DNA of 64,000 nt, from positions 1-64,000 of the forward strand of contig NZ_AJWX01000028.1 in the NCBI RefSeq assembly GCF_000263855.1. Reading direction: 5' to 3'. The translations under genes were made by a program, and so were the position numbers. The notes under the pieces were generated by a model. The model had not been told where the DNA came from, did not search any database, and saw only the letters and a list, made by a program, of their open reading frames with translations. This stretch comes from Pseudomonas sp. M47T1. Its GTDB lineage: Bacteria > Pseudomonadota > Gammaproteobacteria > Pseudomonadales > Pseudomonadaceae. This document shows positions 26,334-34,166 of this stretch, one piece after another; within the stretch, counting starts at the first letter, position 1; each line of letters starts with the position of its first letter.

Positions 26334-26399
26334 CTAGCCCGCCAAATGAGGAATGGCGGTAATAATGCTCATGACGGGCAGCTGCGCGAATAGGTTCAT
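26334..26399 (-). CDS. Leader peptide of the threonine dehydratase attenuator
   Basis: The 21-codon frame starts MNLFAQLPVM and continues SIITAIPHLAG. Ile codons cluster at positions 12, 13 and 16. Codons 5-8 hold GCAGCTGCC (26377-26385), the exact complement of GGCAGCTGC just past the stop (26323-26331). The final codons hold GGCGGG (26338-26343), which can pair with CCCGCC in the terminator 5' arm. These give classical 1:2, 2:3 and 3:4 alternatives. The ATG sits at or within 1 nt of the predicted transcription start, so the message would be leaderless. Confidence 0.72.
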   Translation of the reverse strand: MNLFAQLPVMSIITAIPHLAG

Positions 26400-26406
26400 G
26401 CCGGGG

Positions 26407-26436
26407 AACATACCCCGCCGCCGCGCGCATCGTCAA
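26407..26436 (-). promoter_or_regulatory. Predicted sigma-70 promoter of the attenuator
   Basis: On the minus strand, -35 TTGACG (26431-26436), an 18-bp GC-rich spacer, and -10 TATGTT (26407-26412). The +1 is expected near 26399-26400. The -10 lies in the loop of a small dyad CGGGG/CCCCG. Confidence 0.65.
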
Positions 26437-26514
26437 CCGCCTGTCGGCGGCAGGGCACCTTGTTCATAAAGCGCTGGCCCAATGCCTGTAGCGATCATGA
26501 AAAGGAGACTGTTC

Positions 26515-26829
26515 ATGAATACTTCCCACTGGGCCGCCCTGGCCTTGACCACCCTGCTCAGCACCGGCGCCCTGGCCGACGACAGCACCGGCCCCACCAA
26601 CCCTGCCAACCCCAACGGCGCCATTGGCACCACGCCTGCGGAAATAGGTGTACCCAGCGGTACCGGCACGCGCATGCAGAACGGCAACACCGACGGCTCC
26701 GCCGGGCCCGACATGCCCAGCGGCAGCCAACCGATCAAGCCGGTGCAAGGCGGCAACCCGGAAGGCAGTTCCATGGGCAACAGCAATACCAAGCCCGATA
26801 GCCCTTCGAGTACCACCAGCAAGCCGTAA
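26515..26829 (+). CDS. Small secreted low-complexity protein
   Basis: The 104-aa product has a Sec signal peptide (NTSHWAALALTTLLSTGALA, cleavage after ALA-D). The mature 80 residues are rich in Gly, Pro, Ser, Asn and Thr with no predicted fold, for example TGPTNPANPNGAIG and PSSTTSK. AAGGAGA lies 8 nt before the ATG at 26515; two upstream in-frame ATGs are less well placed. I know no function. Short disordered exported proteins of this kind are frequent in Pseudomonas. Confidence 0.72.
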   Translation: MNTSHWAALALTTLLSTGALADDSTGPTNPANPNGAIGTTPAEIGVPSGTGTRMQNGNTDGSAGPDMPSGSQPIKPVQGGNPEGSSMGNSNTKPDSPSSTTSKP

Positions 26830-26904
26830 CCCAGCAAACAGTGGAACAGTGCAGGCCGGCGGGTTAGATTCGGCATTCCCCTTCGGCCCGCACAGGATTG
26901 CTCC

Positions 26905-27537
26905 ATGGACATGCCCATCCGCATATTGGGACGCGACACGTCGATCAACGTACGCAAGGTGCTGTGGACCTGCCACGAACTGGGCACCGGTTTCGTGCGC
27001 GAAGACTATGGCAACGGTTTTGCGTCGACCCACACCGCCACCTACCTGAACCTGAACCCTAACGGCCAGGTGCCGGTGCTGATTGACGATACCTTTGTGC
27101 TGTGGGAATCCAATACCATCTGTCGCTACCTGGCCAGCAAACACGCCGCCACCGGCCTGTTGCCCGCCCACCCTCGGGGCCGTGCCCAGGTGGAACAGTG
27201 GATGGACTGGCAGGCCACCGAGTTGAACCCGGCGTGGCGCTACCCGTTCATGGCGTTGATACGCCAGGACCCGGCCTGCCAAGACGCCGACACGCTGGCG
27301 GCGGGGGGCAAGGAGTGGAACCGAATGATGGGCATCCTCGACACCCGCCTGACGCACACCGGGGCTTTTGTCACCGGCGATGAGTTCACCCTGGCCGACG
27401 TGGTGCTGGGCCTGTCGGTGAACCGCTGGAAGATGACGCCCATCAGCCATGCCGACCTGCCGGCGGTAGAGGCCTATTACCAACGCCTTCAGCAACGCGA
27501 GGGCTTTACCCTATACGGCGCCAACGGCATGCCCTGA
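26905..27537 (+). CDS. Glutathione S-transferase family protein
   Basis: The 210-aa cytosolic protein has an N-terminal thioredoxin-like domain with catalytic-type Ser in DTSINVRKVLW, the cis-Pro in QVPVLIDD, and the glutathione-contact WESNTICRYLA. A helical C-terminal domain contains the N-capping box FTLADVVLG. These are theta/beta-like GST features. AGGA precedes the ATG. The substrate is unknown. It is not obviously in an operon. Confidence 0.9.
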   Translation: MDMPIRILGRDTSINVRKVLWTCHELGTGFVREDYGNGFASTHTATYLNLNPNGQVPVLIDDTFVLWESNTICRYLASKHAATGLLPAHPRGRAQVEQWMDWQATELNPAWRYPFMALIRQDPACQDADTLAAGGKEWNRMMGILDTRLTHTGAFVTGDEFTLADVVLGLSVNRWKMTPISHADLPAVEAYYQRLQQREGFTLYGANGMP

Positions 27538-27596
27538 CCCCTGCCCCCGATCACGGCTGCCGAAGGCTGCATCACGGCATACACGTTTTTCTTGGA

Positions 27597-28463
27597 TTAA
27601 AGCGGGTCCAGGTTGATGGCGCTGCGCAGCTGACCGAACAGGGTGACCACCGAGCGCAAGGCGCGGCAGTCCGGGCGGGTCAGCAGCCACAGGGCGCTGT
27701 CGTGGCCGCCCAGGGGTTCGCCCAGCACGGTCAGGCCACCGATCAGAAATTGCGGGAGCACCGCCACGCCCATCCCTGCACGCACCATTTGTGCCACCGC
27801 CAGCATGGAGCTGGCACGGTACAGCGGCGTCACGCCGGGCAGGTGTTCGCGGCGCCAGGCCACGCCCGGGTGGTCGGGTATGAAGTCGTCGGCAGCTACC
27901 CAGGCCAGTTGTGCCAGGTCGCGGCTGGGCACACCGGCCAGGTAGGCAGGGCTGGCGCATACCCGGTAATGCACAATGCCCAGGCGGCTGCCAACCAGGT
28001 GTTCAGGGGGCGTCTGGGTCAGGCGCAAGGCAATGTCGGCATCACGACGGCTGAGGTTGGCGAAGTCATTGCTGGTGGTCAGTTCCAGGGCCAGCGCCGG
28101 GAAGCGCGGCATGAACATGGCTAGCGCAGGCAACAGCACATGCTGCAACACCGCATCGGTACAGGTCAGGCGCACCGTGCCACTCACTACTTCGCCACCC
28201 TGCTGCACACTGACCTGGGCCACCTGAAGGGCCTGTTCAGCCTGCTCGGCCTGAGCCGCCAGGCTCACCGCGATGGCCGTGGGCAAGTAGCCGCCGCGGC
28301 TTTTCTCGAACAGCGACTGGCCCAGCGCCGATTCCAGGCGGCGAATCGAACGGAACACCGTGGACACATCCACCGCCAGCAACTGCGACGCCCGCGCCAG
28401 CGTGCGCCCCCGCACCAGCGCGAGAATCAGGACAAGGTCTTGGTGATTGAGTCGATATTGCAT
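27597..28463 (-). CDS. LysR-type regulator, divergent from the amidotransferase-like gene
   Basis: The 288-aa LTTR has an HTH in residues 1-60 (LARASQLLAVDVSTVFRSIRRLE) and an effector domain with GTVRLTCTDAVLQHVLLPAL. The ATG at 28463 gives the normal LTTR N-terminus; a TTG 30 bp upstream is possible. It lies divergent, with a 102-bp gap, from the group at 28566-30262 and so likely controls it. The gap includes the AT-rich stretch gccaatattgattgcg. Confidence 0.88.
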   Translation of the reverse strand: MQYRLNHQDLVLILALVRGRTLARASQLLAVDVSTVFRSIRRLESALGQSLFEKSRGGYLPTAIAVSLAAQAEQAEQALQVAQVSVQQGGEVVSGTVRLTCTDAVLQHVLLPALAMFMPRFPALALELTTSNDFANLSRRDADIALRLTQTPPEHLVGSRLGIVHYRVCASPAYLAGVPSRDLAQLAWVAADDFIPDHPGVAWRREHLPGVTPLYRASSMLAVAQMVRAGMGVAVLPQFLIGGLTVLGEPLGGHDSALWLLTRPDCRALRSVVTLFGQLRSAINLDPL

Positions 28464-28565
28464 GAATGCACGGATACTTTGCCGAAATGCCAATATTGAT
28501 TGCGCCAGCGCCAGCTTATAGTGGCCATCATCCCGCCGACAAGGCTCATTGAAGGAACAGTCGCC

Positions 28566-29273
28566 ATGTCTCGTTCACGCCCGCTGCACATTGCCCTGGT
28601 CGGCGATTTCGACGCCTCCATCACGGCTCATCGCGCTATCCAGGCAGCCCTGCCATTGGCCGGTCGCGCGCTGGGCCTGAGCGTTGAAGCCCGTTGCCTG
28701 GCCACCGAGCAGATCGACGCTCACGCCCTGGCCCAACCGTTCGATGCCATCTGGTGCATGCCCGGCAGCCCCTACCGTTCCATGGAAGGCGCCCTTGCGG
28801 CTATTCGTCATGCGCGCGAACAACGAATTCCATTCCTGGGCACCTGCGGCGGCTTCCAGCATGCCTTGCTCGAATATGCCCGCAACGTCATGGGTTGGGC
28901 TGACGCCGAGCACGGCGAAAATACACCCGATGCGGCGCAGGCCATTGTCAGCCCGCTGAGCTGTTCGCTGGTGGAAGTGCGTGGGGGCCTGCAACTGGTG
29001 CCCGGAAGCCTGATTGCCCAAGCTTACGAAACGCTGGACATCGAGGAGGCCTACCGGTGCAACTATGGCCTCAACCCAGCTTTCGCCGACGCCCTGCTGG
29101 CCGGTGCGCTGCGCTGCTGCGCACGGGATGCTGCGGGCGAGGTGCGTGCGGTTCAATTGGAAGGCCACCCGTTCTTCGTCGCCACCCTGTTCCAGCCCGA
29201 ACGCGCGGCGCTGGAAGGTCGCGTGCCGCCCTTGCTGGCTGCCTTGCTGCACAGCGCCAGCCGGAGGGCCTGA
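28566..29273 (+). CDS. Class I glutamine amidotransferase-like protein (CTP synthase C-terminal-related)
   Basis: The 235-aa protein resembles the glutaminase half of CTP synthase. The oxyanion/nucleophile elbow is GTCGGFQHALLEYAR, with Cys94. The usual catalytic HPE is replaced: TLFQPE reads Gln where His is expected, although EGHPFF has a His201 nearby. This matches a family annotated as CTP synthase C-terminal region-related (seleno)protein, whose function I do not know. GAAGGA precedes the ATG at 28566. The next gene starts 2 nt after its stop. Confidence 0.8.
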   Translation: MSRSRPLHIALVGDFDASITAHRAIQAALPLAGRALGLSVEARCLATEQIDAHALAQPFDAIWCMPGSPYRSMEGALAAIRHAREQRIPFLGTCGGFQHALLEYARNVMGWADAEHGENTPDAAQAIVSPLSCSLVEVRGGLQLVPGSLIAQAYETLDIEEAYRCNYGLNPAFADALLAGALRCCARDAAGEVRAVQLEGHPFFVATLFQPERAALEGRVPPLLAALLHSASRRA

Positions 29274-29275
29274 AC

Positions 29276-29605
29276 ATGTTTGCCAACACCCCTGCCCCGC
29301 CCTACTACGCGGTCATTTTCACCTCGACCCGCACGGCCGTGGACGACGGCTACGGCCAGGCGGCACAACGCATGGTTGAACTGGCCGCCGAGCAACCAGG
29401 CTTCCTGGGCGTCGAGTCGGCCCGCGGCGAGGATGGCCTGGGCATCACGGTTTCGTACTGGAACAGCGAGGCGGCGATCCTGGCCTGGAAGCAACACGCC
29501 GAGCACACCGACGCCCGCAACAAGGGCCGGGCACAGTGGTACCGCCACTGCATCACCCGCGTTGCCCATGTGCAGCGCGCCTACGCGTTCAGCCCACCAG
29601 GGTAA
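29276..29605 (+). CDS. ABM-domain (antibiotic biosynthesis monooxygenase-like) protein
   Basis: The 109-aa ferredoxin-like alpha/beta protein has the ABM pattern: 'YAVIFTSTRTA', 'AAEQPGFLGVESARGEDGLGITVSYWNSEAAILAWKQHAEH' (about residues 35-75, the typical motif) and a final strand with the last Tyr. Members include heme oxygenases, quinol monooxygenases and non-catalytic relatives. GGAGG precedes the ATG, 2 nt after the amidotransferase-like gene, so the two are co-translated. The function in this operon is unknown. Confidence 0.85.
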   Translation: MFANTPAPPYYAVIFTSTRTAVDDGYGQAAQRMVELAAEQPGFLGVESARGEDGLGITVSYWNSEAAILAWKQHAEHTDARNKGRAQWYRHCITRVAHVQRAYAFSPPG

Positions 29606-29674
29606 TTTTGTTCAATACCGGCCACGGCTCCGGCCCGTACCGTAAGCGCGAATCCACTCGCTTTCAGGTACGTC

Positions 29675-30262
29675 ATGAGCCTTTCCCTGTCCATGGCCGC
29701 GTTCGCGCTGGCCTCCTCCATCAGCCCGGGCCCGGTCAACATCGTTGCCCTCAACGCCGGTGCCCGCCACGGGCTGCCTGCCAGCCTGTGGCACGTCACA
29801 GGTGCCACGGCAGGCTTCACCCTGCTGCTGGTGCTCACCGGTTTCGGCCTGCATGAACTGTTGGCCCTGTGGCCGGGCCTGACCCGGGCTATCCAGTGGG
29901 CGGGCGTGGCGTTCCTGTTGTACCTGGCCTGGCGATTGGCCCGGGACAACGGGGCGCTGGGCTCGGCGGCCGGCAGTCGCCCGCCGTCGCTGCTGGGCGG
30001 CGCCGCCATGCAGTGGCTGAACCCCAAGGCATGGCTGGCGTGCGTGGCCGGCATGGGTGCGTTTGCCGCCGACGGCGACAGCGCGCGCATCTGGCTGTTC
30101 GCGGTGATCTATTTCGTCGTGTGCTACCTGTCCATCGCCTGCTGGGCCTGGGCGGGCAGCCTGATCCGCGGGCACCTGGAACACCCGGCGCGGGTGCGCC
30201 TGTTCAACCGTGGGCTGGCGTTGCTGCTGGTGGGGTGCGCAGCTTACCTGGTGGCTGGCTGA
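29675..30262 (+). CDS. LysE-family amino acid exporter
   Basis: The 195-aa membrane protein has about six TM segments and the LysE/RhtB signature SSISPGPVNIVALNAGARHG. NPKAWLACVAGMGAF follows in the middle. It probably exports an amino acid or analogue. It is 69 nt after the ABM gene and likely in the same operon. Its last 19 bases overlap the 3' end of the convergent AraC gene. Confidence 0.9.
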   Translation: MSLSLSMAAFALASSISPGPVNIVALNAGARHGLPASLWHVTGATAGFTLLLVLTGFGLHELLALWPGLTRAIQWAGVAFLLYLAWRLARDNGALGSAAGSRPPSLLGGAAMQWLNPKAWLACVAGMGAFAADGDSARIWLFAVIYFVVCYLSIACWAWAGSLIRGHLEHPARVRLFNRGLALLLVGCAAYLVAG

Positions 30263-31068
30263 GCACGGTAATGCCCAGGCGTGGCCGCCAGTTGGCGCTT
30301 GAACACCCGCTGCAAATGCGCCTGGTCGGCGAAACCGGCCGCCAGCGCCGCCTCGGCGATGTCATGGCCCTGACGCAGTTTTTCCCGGGCCGCTTGCAGG
30401 CGGCAGTCAATCAGAAAGGCGTGGGGGGTCATGCCATAGCGCTGCTTGAAGGCGCGAATCAGGTAGGACGAGGACAGCCCTGCCGCCGCGCAGATCTCGT
30501 CCAGCTTCAACGTGCGGGCGCACTCGGCACGGATAAAGTCCGCCGCCCGCACCACCGGTTCGGTCAGTGCCGGGGGCGCAGGCCGCGTGCCCACGGTCGT
30601 GAGCATCGCCGCACAGAAGGCGTTCGTTGACTGGGTTTTCTGCGCCACGCTCAGGTCATGGTCCACCAGCGTCTCGTACAGCTCGTTCAGGCCCTGAAAC
30701 AGCAGTGAATCGGCGTTGTACTGTTGCGCCAGCGGCCACAGTCGGTGGCCGTCCCCGGTGCCTGTGCGCACTTGCAGCGCCGCCAGCCACTGCGCATCGA
30801 TATACAGCATGCGGTAGGCCCAGGGCTGATCCTGGACCGGGTTGCAGGCGTGCACCTCGCCGGGGTTCATCAGCACCAGGTCGCCCTGGCGCACGGGACG
30901 CTGATGCACACCGTTGATGTAAGTGCTGTGCCCCCCGGTGATCGCGCCGATCGAGAAGGTGCTGTGCGAATGCAGCCCGTGGCTGATCGAACGACCGTCC
31001 AGCACGTTGCGCGCCTCAATGAATGGCAGCGCGGGGTCACGCCAGAACTGGGAGATGGGCAGGATCAT
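30244..31068 (-). CDS. AraC-family regulator with cupin sensor domain
   Basis: The 274-aa regulator has an N-terminal AraC-type cupin (LHSHSTFSIGAITGG; VLMNPGEVHACNP) and a C-terminal double HTH (LDEICAAAGLSSSYLIRAFKQRYG; IAEAALAAGFADQAHLQRVFKR). It starts 11 nt after the atoE stop on the same strand, so it may be co-transcribed with atoDAE. It is convergent with lysE, a very common partner of this AraC type, so lysE is the more likely target. Confidence 0.9.
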   Translation of the reverse strand: MILPISQFWRDPALPFIEARNVLDGRSISHGLHSHSTFSIGAITGGHSTYINGVHQRPVRQGDLVLMNPGEVHACNPVQDQPWAYRMLYIDAQWLAALQVRTGTGDGHRLWPLAQQYNADSLLFQGLNELYETLVDHDLSVAQKTQSTNAFCAAMLTTVGTRPAPPALTEPVVRAADFIRAECARTLKLDEICAAAGLSSSYLIRAFKQRYGMTPHAFLIDCRLQAAREKLRQGHDIAEAALAAGFADQAHLQRVFKRQLAATPGHYRAQPATR

Positions 31069-31079
31069 GTAGGGGCCTG

Positions 31080-32498
31080 TCAGGGCATTACCGGTGGCAC
31101 ATACTGCAACGTAGTGCCCAGCGCCCACAACAGGAACAGCACCAAAGGCACGTGCACCAGCAACTGCACGAAGCTGAAACCGATCAGGTCGCGCGCCTTG
31201 AGCCCCAGCACACCCAGCAATGGCAGCATGTAGAACGGGTTGATCAGGTTGGGCAGCGCCTCGGCGGCGTTGTAGATCTGTACGGCCCAGCCCAGGTGGT
31301 ATTCGAGGTCGTTGGCCACCTGCATCACGTAGGGTGCCTCGATCACCCACTTGCCGCCGCCGGACGGAATGAAGAAGCCCAGCACCGCCGAATACACGCC
31401 CATCAGCAGCGCGTAGGTGTCGTGGGAGGCTATCTGCACGAAGAACGTCGATATGTGCTGGGCCAGGGTCTGGCCCTCACCGCCTTTTACCGTGGTGAGG
31501 ATGGCAGCGATGGAGCCGTACAACGGGAACTGGATCAGCACCCCGGTGGTGGTGGGCACCGCCCGCGCCACGGCGTCGAGAAAGCTGCGCGGCCGCCAGT
31601 GCAGCAGCGCACCGAGCATGATGAACAGGAAGTTGTAGGTGTTCAGCCCGGAAATGGCGGTGATGGCCGGCTTGGTCGAAAACTCGTGGTACAGCCAGCC
31701 AGCCGCCAGCAACACCAGCAACAGCGTCAGCAACGGGCTGTGCTCCAGCCATTCACCCGGGCGGGTGCGCGCGGCCCGGGGGGGCAGGTTGAAGCTGGGG
31801 TCAATGCCGCAGGCCTTGGCGTCACGGGCGCTGCCGGGGCCTGGCGCGGTGGCGTAGGCAATGACCAGCGACACCAGCACAAGCGCCGCCAGCATCAGCC
31901 CCGACTGCCAGAGGAAGATGGTCTGGGTGAACGCAATCACGCCGGTGATGGACAGGATCGACGGCGGCAGGCTGCCCGGGTTGGCCTGCAACTGCGCAGC
32001 CGATGAAGACAGGCCCAGCGCCCATACCGCCCCCAGCCCCAGGTAGGCCGCGGCGCCAGCGGCGCGGTAATCCATTTTCAGGTCGATGCGACGCGCCAGC
32101 GCGCGCACCAGCAGGCCGCCAAACACCAGCGACAGCCCCCAGTTGAGCAGCGACGCCAGCATGGAGATCAGCGCCACCCAGGCCACCGCCGAACGGCCGT
32201 TTTTCGGCAGGCGCGCCAGGCGGTCGATCAGCTTCACCGCCGGCGGCGAACTGGCGACCACGTAGCCGCCAATGACCACGAAGGCCATTTGCATGGTGAA
32301 GGGAATCAGGCTCCAGAAGCCGTCGCCGAACGCGGTGGCCGTGTCGGTGGGTTTGGCCCCCATGGCCATGGCGGCCACTGCCACGACAATCACCGCCACG
32401 GCGGCAAATACCCAGGAATCAGGGAACCAGCGCTCGGCCCAGGTGGAACAGCGCAAGGCGAACCGGGCGTAGCGGCTCTCTTCAAGGTGTGCGGGCAT
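31080..32498 (-). CDS. atoE: Short-chain fatty acid transporter AtoE
   Basis: The 472-aa membrane protein has about 12 TM segments and AtoE-family landmarks: 'RCSTWAERWFPDSWVFA', 'LNWGLSLVFGGLLVRALA' and 'PSGGGKWVIEAPYVM' near the C-terminus. It imports short-chain acids such as butyrate or acetoacetate for the CoA transferase encoded upstream. AAAAGG precedes the ATG. A strong palindrome sits between it and atoA, which may lower its expression relative to atoDA. Confidence 0.92.
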   Translation of the reverse strand: MPAHLEESRYARFALRCSTWAERWFPDSWVFAAVAVIVVAVAAMAMGAKPTDTATAFGDGFWSLIPFTMQMAFVVIGGYVVASSPPAVKLIDRLARLPKNGRSAVAWVALISMLASLLNWGLSLVFGGLLVRALARRIDLKMDYRAAGAAAYLGLGAVWALGLSSSAAQLQANPGSLPPSILSITGVIAFTQTIFLWQSGLMLAALVLVSLVIAYATAPGPGSARDAKACGIDPSFNLPPRAARTRPGEWLEHSPLLTLLLVLLAAGWLYHEFSTKPAITAISGLNTYNFLFIMLGALLHWRPRSFLDAVARAVPTTTGVLIQFPLYGSIAAILTTVKGGEGQTLAQHISTFFVQIASHDTYALLMGVYSAVLGFFIPSGGGKWVIEAPYVMQVANDLEYHLGWAVQIYNAAEALPNLINPFYMLPLLGVLGLKARDLIGFSFVQLLVHVPLVLFLLWALGTTLQYVPPVMP

Positions 32499-32550
32499 GC
32501 GGTATTACCTTTTTTATTGTCTTTATTTTTGGGATAACGCAAACGCTGAC

Positions 32551-32628
32551 GGCCCGTTCGCGGGCACGGCCCGCTCCTAAGGGGATCGCATCAATCCTGT
32601 AGGGGCGGACCGTGCCCGCGAACGGGCC
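32551..32628. repeat. Palindrome of 19-bp perfect arms between atoA and atoE
   Basis: ggcccgttcgcgggcacgg (32551-32569) is perfectly complementary to 32610-32628. The inner cgggcacggcccgctcct is a relative of class A REP. It lies within a same-strand operon gap of 150 nt rather than at an operon end, so it may act as an mRNA stability or attenuation element. Confidence 0.85.
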
Positions 32629-32648
32629 CGGAAGGCTTGCAGAAAACC

Positions 32649-33305
32649 TTAGAACGTCATTTCGATCACATCATCCGGCACGATCAGCTTGCCGGCGGTC
32701 TTGGCCACTATTTCCTCGACGCTGATGCCCGGCGCCCGCTCGCGCAAGATGAACGCGCCGTTATCGATTTCCAGGTAAGCCAAGTCAGTCAGCACCTTGC
32801 GAATGCACCCGGCGCCTGTCAGCGGCAAGCTGCACTGGGGCAGCAACTTCGACTCGCCGTCCTTCGACGCATGGGTCATGGTGACAATGATGTTGTCGGC
32901 ACCGGCCACCAGGTCCATGGCGCCGCCCATGCCCTTTACCAGCTTGCCGGGGATCATCCACGAGGCAATGTTGCCCTGCACGTCCACCTCGAAGGCGCCC
33001 AGCACGGTGAGGTCGACGTGGCCGCCACGGATCATGGCGAAGGACTCGGCAGAGTTGAAGATGGAGGCGCCGGCGCGGGCGGTAACCGTCTGCTTGCCGG
33101 CGTTGATCATGTCGGCGTCGAGGGTGTCCTCGGTGGGAAACTCGCCCATGCCCAGCAGGCCGTTTTCCGACTGCAGCATCACGTCAATGTCGTCGGGGAC
33201 ATAGTTGGCCACCAGGGTCGGAATGCCGATCCCCAGGTTCACGTAGTAGCCATCCTTGAGTTCGCGGGCCACACGCTGGGCCATTTGTTCGCGGGTCAGT
33301 GCCAT
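32649..33305 (-). CDS. atoA: 3-oxoacid (acetoacetate-type) CoA transferase, subunit B
   Basis: The 218-aa subunit carries the catalytic glutamate E47 in QSENGLLGMG and the family segment GIGIPTLVANYVP. With subunit A it moves CoA from acetyl- or succinyl-CoA to a short-chain or oxo acid. The ATG at 33305 follows AGAGG; a TTG two codons upstream is unneeded. It is 32 nt downstream of subunit A. AtoA versus ScoB/PcaJ cannot be settled from sequence alone; the AtoE neighbour favours AtoA. Confidence 0.92.
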   Translation of the reverse strand: MALTREQMAQRVARELKDGYYVNLGIGIPTLVANYVPDDIDVMLQSENGLLGMGEFPTEDTLDADMINAGKQTVTARAGASIFNSAESFAMIRGGHVDLTVLGAFEVDVQGNIASWMIPGKLVKGMGGAMDLVAGADNIIVTMTHASKDGESKLLPQCSLPLTGAGCIRKVLTDLAYLEIDNGAFILRERAPGISVEEIVAKTAGKLIVPDDVIEMTF

Positions 33306-33337
33306 GTGCAAAACCTCTTGTTGTTCTGGGCCAGGCC

Positions 33338-34036
33338 TCAGGCCTTGACGGTGCGCTTTTCGATGCGCTTTTCAAAGGTGCCGAGAATCACCCGGTCCAC
33401 GTAGATGCCGGGGGTGTGGACCTGGCTGGGCGGCAATTCGCCGGGGGCGACGATTTCTTCCACTTCCACCACGGTGATCTTGCCGGCGGCAGCGGCCAGC
33501 GGGTTGAAGTTCTGCGCGGTGTGGCGGTAGATGACGTTGCCGAAGTGGTCCGCCTTCCAGCCCTTGACGATGGCGAAGTCACCGGTGATGGCTTCTTCAA
33601 GGATGTACTTGCGGCCGTTGAATTCGCGCACTTCCTTGCCTTCGGCCACCGGCGTTCCGTAGCCGGTGGCGGTGTAGAAGGCCGGGATGCCGGCGCCACC
33701 GGCGCGCATTTTTTCCGCCAAGGTGCCTTGGGGGGTGAGTTCCACTTCCAGTTCGCCGTCCAGCAACTGGCGCTCGAACAAGGCGTTTTCACCCACGTAG
33801 GAGGCGATCATCTTGCGGATCTGCCGGTCTTCCAGCAGCACGCCCAGGCCAAAGCCGTCGACGCCGCAGTTGTTGGAGACCACGGTCAGCCCGCGCACGC
33901 CCATGCGCCTGATCTGCGCAATGAGGTTTTCCGGGATGCCGCACAGGCCAAAGCCCCCGGACAACACCGTCATGTTATCGGTAAGGCCTGCCAGGGCCTC
34001 TTCCCAGGTTGCCACTCGTTTGTCGAGTCCTGCCAT
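33338..34036 (-). CDS. atoD: 3-oxoacid (acetoacetate-type) CoA transferase, subunit A
   Basis: The 232-aa subunit has the CoA-transferase glycine loop SGGFGLCGIPENLI (residues 26-39), NNCGVDGFGLGVLL and 'FYTATGYGTPVAEGKEVREFNGRKYILE' (about residues 120-147). AAAGGCGA precedes the ATG. It is first in the operon atoD-atoA-atoE and divergent from a LysR gene with a 130-nt shared promoter region. Confidence 0.92.
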   Translation of the reverse strand: MAGLDKRVATWEEALAGLTDNMTVLSGGFGLCGIPENLIAQIRRMGVRGLTVVSNNCGVDGFGLGVLLEDRQIRKMIASYVGENALFERQLLDGELEVELTPQGTLAEKMRAGGAGIPAFYTATGYGTPVAEGKEVREFNGRKYILEEAITGDFAIVKGWKADHFGNVIYRHTAQNFNPLAAAAGKITVVEVEEIVAPGELPPSQVHTPGIYVDRVILGTFEKRIEKRTVKA

Positions 34037-34166
34037 GTCGATTCGCCTTTTTGTAGTTATCGGGCTAGTGCCAGCTTAGCCCAGTCGCGTGGTAGCCCCA
34101 TCTTCTCGCCAACCGAGTTATTTGTTAATTTTGTTTTTCTGATGGATTGATTGAGTTTTCAAAACA

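Noticed and set aside
26290..26399. Riboswitch upstream of the threonine dehydratase
   Set aside because: A coding leader with clustered Ile codons and classical 1:2/2:3/3:4 pairing explains the region without a ligand-binding aptamer.
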